64,000 nt of DNA from Bolinopsis microptera (Eukaryota; Ctenophora; Tentaculata; Lobata; Bolinopsidae). The stretch is from NCBI RefSeq assembly GCF_026151205.1, contig NC_087078.1:12383118-12447117 (forward strand), read 5' to 3'. Below are positions 34,101 through 46,100 of this stretch, piece by piece. Positions within the stretch are counted from its first letter, which is position 1; each line of letters opens with the position of its first letter. The notes beneath the pieces were generated by a model that did not search any database, was not told the DNA's origin, and was given only the letters and a program-made list of their open reading frames with translations. The position numbers and the translations under genes are program-made.

Positions 34101-37100
34101 CAAGAGGTCTTTAGAAAAGCAGCTGACGATCAAGGTACTTGATAAACAAGCATGTACATTGTCCGTAGTTAATGTTTGAGTTTGTAGTACTGGTAAGATA
34201 CGTGTATAATGTAATATGTTATATATAATATGTAATAATATACAGGGGGGGGGGGGCCAAAAGTCAGTACCCATACGTTGGCCTTAATAGCTCAATCACT
34301 GAGTGCCCAATTGAAATAATTCTTTCTGTTAAGACTTACTACCACCACTTTTATCCTAAAAAGAAAATAACAACAGATAGTTCCTTGAAAGGATCACAAA
34401 TTACCCTATAATATGATAATATGTGCTATTATGACATGTTTTATTACATACTTCAAATTATCCACCATTTGATTCTGTGATCGTTTCAGGTCTATTGTCA
34501 GTGGTTAAGGAAGGAACCTACCTCATGGCATCCGGGCCTACGTACGAGTCTCCAGCCGAATTGAAGTGGTTCAAAATGGTGAGATTTTGAAATTATTGAA
34601 GATTGCTATTTACTGTTCAGGAAACGAACCACATTTGTTTTAACAAATTATCTGATTTAAACAGCTGTTGCCGACCTATTGATGTTCTCGACTCAATCTT
34701 TTGATCGGACGTTGTAACTCGGCTGTTTGAATTCTTGACTGATCGAGATTCATACAAAGACTCAGGACGCCATATAATTCTATTATATACATATTATATG
34801 GCAGCTGAACATGTCTTGTCCCTACATCATTACAATTACATAGAACCTAGATGTTCAATACTTTCTGGGATTTGATCTCAGATTGCATTGAGGTGAGCTT
34901 TAATTGATAATTCTAAATGACTAACTTATTTAGGCACCTGATACCAAAATTACAGACACAACCTTACTATACTAATATCACAGCTTTCGTATTGGCATGG
35001 TTACATCGCAAGGTTGCTATAGTTGTTCAATGTAGATGTAGCTTAAGAATCCTGAAGAATCATATATTTTGATTCATTATTGCATCAGAGAAACTCGATT
35101 TACATGAAGCAAAAGCGATTGCAAAAACATGAAATGAACCAAATATGAAATTAAATGAAATGAATGTGCTTGTATACCTCCCATATGGTTAGCAACTGAC
35201 ACAAGTGTCAGGTACTAACCATGTCAGAGCGGTTCTAAAGGGTGAGGTGAAAATATCCAGCAACAAACAACTAAAGCATCTCAAAAACAAATCTATTCAG
35301 AAAAATTAAAACTTATATAAAAAATAATATCAAATAGTAATCATAGGAAGATTTATTGATGTATACCACACTACGATTAACAATAAACCACCAGGCACCA
35401 TCAAAATTTAAAACAAATAGTATCTGAGTAAGTGATGATGGAAGGTGATCACTGAGCCATATTCCAACTTTTGTAGCGAAATTATGGATCATCAATCTAC
35501 CATAACCCACGTATATCATAATATAATACCAGCAAGTGATAGAATACAAATAATATTTATCATTCAAACAACACTGCGCCGTAAGTACTAGTAGTAAATT
35601 ATAGATAGAATTATCCTTATTAAATATTTATCATCTTTTATGTTCTCGTCAGCATTCAGCATATAGTTCTAAACAAACATAAGTATAACACGTTTTGGTC
35701 AATAAAACATAGATAGAGAACTGAAGGCATTCAAAGTGTAATCAATAAAAATGTGTTCCGATTGCCCACAGTTGCGTCGGAAGCTGGAGTCTGGACTTTT
35801 GGTGAAGGTTTTGATTTTTTGTTAATTTTTAAGTCATGGTAAGAGGATTCCGGTTTTGCACTAATTCCATCGAATTCATCTTTCTTTGAGCTGTTTCGGA
35901 GGTAGTGCCAGCAGATGACGACTGGTCAGAGCTCCCTGCTAAACTTTTCCATCCCACCATCTTGAGAACCTGATCCCTCATGTGTTTCATCCTAGCTAGG
36001 TAGATAACAGGGTTAGCAGTGCTGTTAGCTGCTACACTTAGCTGCTGTAATATCGGGGTTATGTAGTACTTCAAGAAGGGAGTTCCCCCGGTCAGCTTCC
36101 GCCCATAGTTGTACCAGAATATAAAGAAATCGACAACCAGCGATCCTTCTTTGAAACCAGATCTCGTTCCTTTGTACAAGTCGACCATGTACATCCACAC
36201 AAAGATCATGAGTGGTATGTTGCACAAAATGTACACCGCTGTAATGAGGACCACGGTTTTTGCTGCCTCCCGCTGCTGCTTTCCCTTCTTTCCCAGTGCA
36301 TCTGCATTGCGGCCACTTTCCCGGAGAAGCCTGATGGACAGGACACAGGAGACCACTATTACAAGGAACATGAGCGTTGGAATGAGGTTGTAAAGGAATG
36401 TAATGACAACTGATATTGAAAGATGCTTTTTGGATGCCGGAGAATAGATCTCTTCCGGAGAGAAAGGAAACATGATGCAGGACAGGATGTCTTGGCTGTA
36501 GATGGGATGTTGAACGCCTGATGCAATAATCACGATCAAAGGCGTGGTAAAGACTACACAGAAACCTATTGGTAGGACAAATGGTAGCCAAGTCATATGC
36601 AGTTGCTTTGCTGGATATTTCAGGACGAATAGTCGAGATAGACTTAGGAATCCCACCAAGAAGACAGAAAGCTGGGAGATTGTCCACCATATAATGATCC
36701 AGGTGCCACAGAAGGTTTTGTCAAAGAAGAGCAGGGCAGGACTCTCCAGGACACTGTAGATGCTTCTTCCTCGGTTTGGGGAGAATGCAGCCTGAATGGC
36801 TGGGAAGAGGAAGATGCAGATCAGGGTATCATTGAATGTGATCACCATGTAGAGACGCTTGAAGTAAATCTTGTTTGAGTTTTTTGCTTTTTGCTGAGCA
36901 AAGAAGACAAAACTGCCGATATTGAGGGTAACCCCTATGATGGATATGACAGTGAGAATTACTCCAAGAACTGTGTCTGCGACTCTGTCGTGTTGGTCTA
37001 TTAGCGAGGAGGGTGCATTTGGGTCAGCCATTTCTCTGTAGATAGTGTTTAGATAATTTATTGTTAGATTAAAGGTACCTGGTATATAGATTTGGATGAT

Positions 37101-40100
37101 AGTTTCTAAAACAATAGCCAAGACTAAATAGCATCTAAAACCTTTCTGAACCTTTTTTAAATGAAAAAATTTTGAAGCTTTCTACTACTGAAGCCACACC
37201 CTCAGTTATCTCTCAGCTGGTAAAAAACTGCTCCTTTTTTGGTTCTGTCAAATATATTTTAAAATTCATACCAAGACGTTATAATTTTGGGGGGGGGGGG
37301 GGGGGGGGTCAACCTCATTTTACCTCATTTACCTCATCCCAATTTTGCCTTTTTTGGCTGGCCTCATGAGGTAAAATGAGGTAAATCTCGGCACACATTT
37401 TTAACAGGCAAAATTATCTAAATCGTCAATTTAGTCACGAAGGAGTATGGAAGGAGATCTAAATGTGTGCTCCTCTAATATAAACAGTAGGAAATGATTA
37501 ACTTTATTCGAGGTCTCAAGTCTCTACAATGTCGGGAAGTTCCTGCAGGAATTTGCGCATTGCGCTTGAAGCGCAAGATTCACAGCGCCAAAAGCGAAGG
37601 TCGTAGAGACATGAGACCTTGACTAAAGTTAACCATTTCATACCATTGCTATGAGAGTATGCCACTTTCAGAGTCCTGAACACACTCCCATATCTCTTAA
37701 TCGTCAATTATATGAATTTTACCTGTTAAAATATATCATCTTTAACTGATATCAATTTAGTTTAACACTGTTAGTTTAAAAAAAGAAAATAATACTTCAC
37801 ACCAAACTAACACACAATATGAGAATATAAAAAGGAAGGTTTTCTTGGACACCTGGACCGAGCATCAAAATAGTGTACATTGCTGCTGTCATTGTCAAGA
37901 CTCAAGAATAAGACAGTCTAGTTGTGGGATTATGCTGGATAACAGATATGATAAGTGGTAACATCCTACAAAAGAATGTTAGCTTAGTACTAAGGAATTT
38001 TCCTCTTACTGAATCATACAAGAAGTTAACTAAGTTCCTCCTAGTCCTAAGCATTATCTTGTTTCAGAGGGAATGAGTGATTTAAAAAGATGAGGCCAAA
38101 GAGTTAGTTGTAAAGAAGGCATTTGTACTCTGTAATTTCTAAGCTAATTTTTTTCGATATTTATAGCTATTTACTGATCTTGTCTTGACGTATCAGCAAA
38201 AGATCACTGGACCTCGTTAGTTGTTAGTCATGTTATGCTGATCCAGTTAGTGACGAGCTATGAAGTAATCATTCGACCTCATTTAATACTGATCCTATCA
38301 ATGACGAGCTATGAAGTAATCAGTGGATCTCGTCAATGCTCATCCTGTCCGGACTGTCAGTGACGAGTTATGAAGAAATAAATTGCAAGTTGGTCGTTTA
38401 GCTCCGGACAGTCTATGCACGGTCCCTGCACGGTCCATACAACAACAAGAGAACACTCCATGCACAGTCCCTGCACGGTCAGTCCCTGCACACTCCCTGC
38501 ACGGTCTATACACACTCCGTGCACACTCCCTGCTGCTACTAACCGGTCACTTGCCGGCTATTAGCTTGGCTCTAAAGCAGACCTACTTAGTAGGTCTGCT
38601 TAGTAGCCAGTAGGTTAGTAGCCGGTAGGTCTTCTTTAGAGCTCAGCTAATCGCCGGCTAGTGACCGCCTAGTAGCCGGTTAGTAGACACTTTGTGGTCA
38701 CTAGCCGGCTAGTAGCCGGTTAGTAGCCGGCTAGTGACCACTTTTTAAGTGCCGGTTAGTAGCCGGTTTGGTAATGTGAAGTTGAGGAGCTGTTATTACA
38801 AAAGTGGCTACTAGCCGGCTAGTAGCCGGTGTTCATATGTTACTGTGCAGGGCCGTGCAGGGACCGTGCATAGACCGTGCAGGGAGTGTGCAGGGACTGA
38901 CCGTGCAGGGACCGTGCATCAAGTGTTCATTGTGCAGGAACCGTGCAGGGACCGTGCATGGAGTGTTCTCTTGTTGTTGCATGGACCGTGCAGGGACCGT
39001 GCATAGACTGTCCGGAGCTAAACGACCAACTTCCCAAATAAATGAAGACCTCATTAATTCCCTTGTTCCAAGAAGATATTCCTCTGGTAACAACCCCTTC
39101 TGGCCTGCTTCTGAACATAATATGAAGATGCGAAAACCTAGTCTACCTAAATTGGAACTTGCTGACTGCATTGGAAAATGGATAACAATCGAGAAATGAT
39201 AATCAGTGCCAGGATATAATCAAAGTTGAATTTGGAATCCAAGGAAAACCTTCCTTTTTTATATTACCATATTGTGCGTTAGTTTGGTGTGAAGTATTAT
39301 GTTCTTTTTTTAAACTAACAGTGTTAAACTAAATTGATATCAGTTAAAGATGATATATTTTAACAGGTAAAATTCATATAATGGGGGGGGGAGATAACGT
39401 ATTTTTTGTTTTTTTTGTTTAGGTGGAATTAATTTTTTGGAAAAAGCAAAAAAAACAAAAAACAAAATAACAAAAACAAAAACAATGTTTTTTTGTTTTT
39501 TTTGTTTTTTGTTTTTTTTTGTTTTTTTTTGTTTTTTCCAAAAAAAAAACAAAAACAAAAAAAACAAAAACAAAAACAATTTTTTTTTGTTTTTTTTGTT
39601 TTTTGTTTTTTTCCAAAACAAAAACAAAAACAAAAAAAACAAAAAAACAAAAACAGAAATAAAATTAAGATAAAAAACAGTTATGTATGCCAAAGTGTCT
39701 ACTACATACTATTGTTTGCTTCTTGTTGTCTTGTATGTAATACATAGTTTTGTACATGTATTGTACATGTAGCTTAATTATGGGAACGTGTTCAGTCGTT
39801 GTTACCTCTAAGTCTAACTTCATTCGTTATTGCTGTTTGGACCATGTTAAATTAAAATTCCGATTGATAACATTAACATTAACAACAGTGAAGGTGTCAC
39901 AGTGTGGATCTTCGATCTTAAAACCAAGCAATATGTACGGTGTTTGTTTTAAGGCATTAATGTGACCTTATTATAGTTGAATTGACTGTTCTGTGGATGC
40001 AGTAATTGAAATTATGTTCCGCCTTCTTATCTAAAATTTCAAAAACTGAAGAATCCTCATATTACTGAACTTGTATTTCGGAATTCGTGAAAACAACAGA

Positions 40101-43100
40101 CCGTATTCTTTAATTGTTAATTTTACTGTCGCTTCAAGTTTTATTACTATCATCTATTTGTGTTACAGTGCTGTCAACCTTATCTAACCCTTATCTCATG
40201 TGAAATAGCCAAAAACAATTTTTTGTTTTTTTTGTTTTTTTTGTTTAGGTGGAATTGATTTTTTGAAAAAAACAAAAAAAACAAAAAATACGTTATCCCC
40301 CCCCCCCCCCCTATAATTGACGATTAAGAGATTATATGGGAGTGTGTTCAGGACTCTGAAAGTGGCATACTCTCATAGCAATGGTATGAAATGGTTAACT
40401 TTAGTCAAGGTCTCATGTCTCTACGACCTTCGCTTTTGGCACAGTGAATCTTGCGCTTCAGCGCAATGCGGAAATTCCTACAGGAACTTCCCGACATTGT
40501 AGAGACCTGAAACCTCGACTAAAGTTAATTATTTCCTACTGTTTATATTAGAGGAGCACACATTTAGATCTCCTTCCATACTCCTTCGTGACTAAATTGA
40601 CGATTTAGAGAATTTTGCCTGTTAAAAATTGGTGAAAAATATGGGCGTGGCCCAAGTCAGTATTATACGAAACCGTAGAGACACAAAAAAATTTTTGGTT
40701 GTTCCTGACCCTATAGAGCAACTAATTAGAGGTGATATCTAATTATTTGAACGAAAAGTGGTTTTGTGAACCGCCCTATATTCTACAGCGAATCATGAAC
40801 ATTGAACATGTACATAAGAACTTAGAATTGTATGAAGTATGAGTTTATATGAGAAATTTATTATGAAATGACCTTTCACTATGCTATTTCGACTAAATTC
40901 ATGTAGATATCCAATCCAGTTCCATGCACAACTGTTGTTTACATTTGGTCTAGTTAGACACAATTTGTTTCAGAGTGACTCGATAATCGCAATATCAAAT
41001 TAAGATATTATCTAAATGGTCCATGTCATGCAAAGATGCAATGCGGAAATATCCCCATAAATTGGCAACTGCCAAAGTGACACTAAAGTTATTGCTAATT
41101 CCTTTACAAAACTTAGCAAGTGCTATAAACAATATCCTAATGGATCATGGAAATTGAAATGTTCAATTTTCTTTTCATAAATAATAATTATAATGCGAAG
41201 TTTTATTTACCCCAGGGACCACATCGCCCCTAATAAACCATTAAATATCATGGGAGACCATGCACAGCCTCGAATTATAGTATAATGACTTCGAATAAAC
41301 CTTTTTTGTCTCTAAAAAAAGGCTTAAAAAACTAGATTTATTTACCTCATTTTACCTCATTTTACCTCATCCCAATTTTGCCTTTTTTGGCTGGCCTCAT
41401 GAGGTAAAATGAGGTTGACACCCCCCCCCCCCCCCCCCCCCCCCCTTTTTGTAACTTTGTCAGGGCAAACTTGTAACTTTGTTAGGGCAAAGGTATATTA
41501 TTACGATGTACAGCAATTGTATCAAAATGTTTGATCATAACGCCCAAAACGAGTTTAACGGGAGACCACCCCGCTAGCAACTAAATATAAAGCTCCTCTT
41601 TCTACTGAGTCATTCCTCAGCAGGTGGTGCGAAACTGCTCCTTTCGTGGCCCTGTCAAATATGTTCATACCAAGACGTTACTCTTAACTAGTCATCGTTC
41701 CGAGGACAGTATCTATCATAAAAAATGTCTAGACTTTAGTTCACATTATGGTGAGATTAAATACCGTTTACAGCTCATTGCCAAGAACCAAGGCAAATAG
41801 CACGGTTCTTAGAGGGAGGATTATACAGGTTATATTTTATACAAGAGAAACGCCATTTTCTGACGTGAGGAGAGTTAGGACTCCTCCAACTACATTATAT
41901 AACAAACTACTGTATAAAATACTGTATAAAATAAATTTGGGAGAACTTTATGAGGCCCGATAAATAAAGGTGGGTGGGAAATAATCGATTATTGCACGAG
42001 TAGGTTATATATTTATAAACAGTAATATATCAGTAATATGTATAAGTGCATAAAGATTATTAAGGACTAAGGCAAATAGCATCGATGTTAAAGGCACGAT
42101 AAATACAGCTGAGGTCACAGGGTTCAATGGCAGATAGAGCAATTTTCTGACATCTAGCAACCAGCGGTTAGAAATTCCAGAACCTTTCAGTATAGTTTTA
42201 ATTCTCCTGCTTGCCACTTTGTTCTGATCTAGCTAACAGGAAAATATATTGATAATATCAATTTGATATCCGACTGTTTCCGGTTCAGGTCGTAAAGGAT
42301 CGTTGCGTTGCTTGAGATCGGAGATTTTAAAACTCTAGTTCGACAGTCGGAGTTCTCTTGTCGAACTTAAGTCCAGGTAGCGCACTTTAGTTCGACAGAG
42401 TCGAACCTTAGGGTTTGTCGAACTACAGTACGTGTCGACCGTTATAGAGTCGCTCACGCCATTCGCAATCTCGTTTCTGAAAAACAGAAACGAGATTGCA
42501 AATGGCGTGATATCAAACTCTGATTTTACGTTATCATACCCCAAAGGTAAAGACCATGGCACAATGGTTAATCGATTACAGGAACGGACCACTAACAGCA
42601 CTATATAATAGACATCTATGTTGAAATGAGGATCATTGAGAGGGCAAGATTGTGGGTGGCGCCATCTGGGTGGTAAGGCTTTAGTTTTCCAATTGTACAG
42701 TTGTACTGGTTAAAGAGTTGTATAACCGGGTGAGCAGTGGTCAACAAATGACCAAGTAAAAGCCGTATGTGGTATAAACTGGCGCAGCATTATGTCACGG
42801 TATAACGGCGCTGTGACCTGTTCTGCTTTTATGAGTAATGACCTCAGATCTTATGACCTTACAAGTCTAACGCAGGTCATTGTTGCATGCACCGATGGTT
42901 AGGAAGGCAGCATTTTCCTTTTACCAGAATTGGGAATACTACCAAGAGCTGTTATCCGGCGAGATGAAGCATGGATTTGCACATAATATGAAGTGAAAAG
43001 TGGGCGTATGTTGCTGTTCATTTTTGATGAAAACATTCGCAAGATATGAAGGTGTAGTATTGCCAGATCCCAGTTCATTTTGTAACGGAGTTTTATATTA

Positions 43101-46100
43101 ACAGGTAACGATGTAACAGAGTCGATATATTTTAATGTTGCCATGGGGTGGCAAGTCCCCATACATCGTGGTCCGGTAGTTTCATTGCGTCCTAATATAA
43201 GAGGTAAAACGACACTGTGGAAATTTGGTACAGGTTCATGAGTCCTTAATTTGATTATGCACAGCTCCAGATATCACGTCTTGTTCCTTTGTTAAGGCCA
43301 GAGGGGGGGGTAAATGGCACTTTTCTAGTTTTCACATATTTGATAATAGCTGCTGGAGACGAACAAGAAGAAAAAAACTGGATCAAAATCTGACCTTGCG
43401 TTCCTGAGATATCGCGCGCTAAATTTTGAGGTTTACCTGTAATTACATGTTAAACTGGATCTTTAAACGGCTGTAACTTTTTTGACCTTTCGATTCCTTA
43501 GTTGAGAAAACCGGCCACTCCCTGATCTTGAGGTTTGGTACAGTGGTTCCTTAGACAATTATCCTCATTTATTATGTGAGCGATTTTTTTAATTTGACTC
43601 GGTTCTCGAATTATGAGGTTAACCATGTCAAAAATTCGGAAAATTTAGCTGGTTAACCTCATAATTCGAGAACCGAGTCAAATTTAAAAAATCGCTCACA
43701 TAATAAATGAGGACAATTGTCTAAGGAACCACTGTACCAAACCTCAAGATCAGGGAGTGGCCAGTTTTCTCAACTAAGGAATCGAAAGGTCAAAAAATGT
43801 GTTTTGAGATAGATGCAATTTAGTGTTTTCAAAATTTTGAATATTCACTGGAATGTATCACAGTTCGTTAGTTAGGACTTTTTATACACTTAATAACGTT
43901 TGCTTGATCAGACCTGGCCGTCCCCTAAATGATTTTAGCCACTTTCAGTAGTTAATGTCCTTGTATTGTAAAAAATGAGGTTAACCAAGACTTCCTGTAA
44001 ACACTAACTGCTTAAAATTTGGTTGTTAACCTCGCTTTAGACCATATAACACTGGGATTGGTTTAACAATATGTTATTATATATGTAGTAAAACATTTGC
44101 ACAGTATAACGATTAAGGTTTTGAGGTTAACATGTAATTAACTGGTCAGATATTCAAAAATGAGAGGTTAACCTCATTTTTTAGCCATTTACGGGTAAAA
44201 TCTTCTACTAAAATATGGTCAGTTCAAATCACCTTTGTCACGTGATTATAGTTGTAGGCATTGTGATACCAATAGATACCTCACTTCGATATTGTGGTAC
44301 ATTACATAAGTAAGAATCGTATGTATATTCCCTACGGTACCAAAATGTGATGGTTAACCTCATTTTTTTCATTTTCTCAAGATAAAAGTAAAGTCAATCA
44401 ACACGTCATCTATTTAGAAATTTGTATACCGTAAACTTACCATGAAAATAATAACTCTATCATTTGATCTATTCTCGCTATATCTAAAAGAAGAGGTTAA
44501 CCTCATTTAATCAAGTTTGGATATTACTTTTTCTGATAATTATGAACCTAAAATTTAGAGTTTACATTTGCTGACCGAAATAACAAAAAATTATGGCGTG
44601 TAATAAAATATGAACCTCAATTTTATTAACCTCAATGTTGTATAGTCAATTTTGTGAAAATCGGTTAACCTCAATTATAAAATAAAGTTAATCAGCTACA
44701 AATATGTGAATAGCAGCAATGTTTTTGTCATCAAAAATTAAATCGATTTAGAAAATAATATTTTGGTAGAATTTTTTGACCCCTTACCCCCCCCTCTGGC
44801 CTTAATTTATCGGAGCCGACGAGCCGTGCAACCAAACGTGGAAGTGAACCTGCTAAAATGTAAAAGAAATACGCTAGCCACAAATTTAATATGCGGTTAC
44901 TTTCGTATAAAAATGAGAGGGATGATTAAAGTGATGGATTTCAAAGTCGTTTCTGATAATAAGTCATTCTCAAAAACTGGGTTACAAGTTTGCTAGTACT
45001 CTAGTATCATAATACTCAGAAAAACGTGAGAGATTGGGAGTGCACATGGCGAGTGGCGATATTAATAGTCTGCCATGACGTGCTCTTACAATATACTGCT
45101 CTTAAAAGTTATTTTCAACCTTCTAGAACAAAATTATTTTCCACTCAACTACCTACCAATAGTCTGATAGCAACCAGCTTTCGAATTTGGACATATTTGA
45201 ATATTTCTCTCCATTACTGACGGTTGCATATTTCAACACTTTGTTTCTGTCTGGTTATAATATACCGTTACAATAATGACTTTGATATACCCGGAATGAT
45301 GTTAAAACCTCTCACCTCAAAATAAAGATCGGATAAATATTCCTAATCTTTTCCTCTTTAATAATTATATAATTTAATCTTTTTCTCATGTTATGATATG
45401 TAATATGAGTCCCTAAATCAAATGTTTGTAACTCCCAAAACTACCCCCACATACCGAAATTATTCGCCATTATTTAATGAATATGGTAATGTGATTTTCT
45501 TCTCCAGTACGTTTTCTGTAGGAATTCATCCTAGAAAGCGCAGGAACTCATCCGTCTTATCAACATTCCACCATATTTCAGATTGGAGCGGACGCAGTAG
45601 GAATGTCCACTGTCCCGGAGACGGTGGTAGCGTCCTACTGTGGGATGGTTGTGTTGGGGATTAGTCTCATTACCAACATCTGTATTGTGGACATAGAGTC
45701 TACGGATACACCAAATCATGCCGAGGTTAGTAAAATGACTTTTAAAATGTCCTGAGATAGCTTAATATTTCATATTGTGTTATGTTACAAAATGTCACGT
45801 TAAGTTGTCTCAGGACATTTTAAAAGTGACAAGTGATAAATAAGTGATAATTTCACCTGACAAGTATTTGACATGTGATCTGAACATTTTAAGTTGATCT
45901 GCTAAATATTGCATTGAGCTGATTTGTTGTTATATTTACTTTTATATGCTAATCTGAATTACTCTGAAGTCATATTGCGCGTTTGACAGTGGCACGCTGC
46001 GTAAACATTCGCGTAATAGTGTGAACTGTGGGATCATAGGAAATATTTCATGGGGTAAAATTAAAGCTTGTGCATCATTTCATATTTAGCCACAACATCA

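Larger units (their letters stand above)
37289..41445. mobile_element. Element B: 4.2-kb transposon with poly-G/poly-C ends
   Basis: Left end: 20 G then TCAACCTCATTTTACCTCAT. Right end mirrors it: ATGAGGTAAAATGAGGTTGA, CA and 25 C. The ends contain repeated ACCTCATTTT units and the shared block CCCAATTTTGCC...GGCTGGCCTCATGAGG. Copy 2 has the empty site near 56435 (TATCATTTTTGTAACTTTG), so the TSD is a short T run (4-5 bp). Inside are long inverted arms (about 37407-37855 against 39225-39376 plus 40312-40632) and nested elements F and G. No transposase. Confidence 0.85.

Noticed and set aside
36025-36690. 221-codon minus-strand frame overlapping the class A GPCR
   Set aside because: It lies in an alternative frame of the receptor exon with no transmembrane pattern of its own.
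38160-39034. CRISPR-like array of short repeats around 38400-39000
   Set aside because: Repeats are unequal, inverted between halves and enclosed by TIRs with an 8-bp TSD; this is a eukaryotic transposon (element F).
39429-39747. Lys/Phe/Asn-rich open frames on both strands
   Set aside because: They derive from GTTTTTTTTG/CAAAAAAAAC low-complexity runs in element G.
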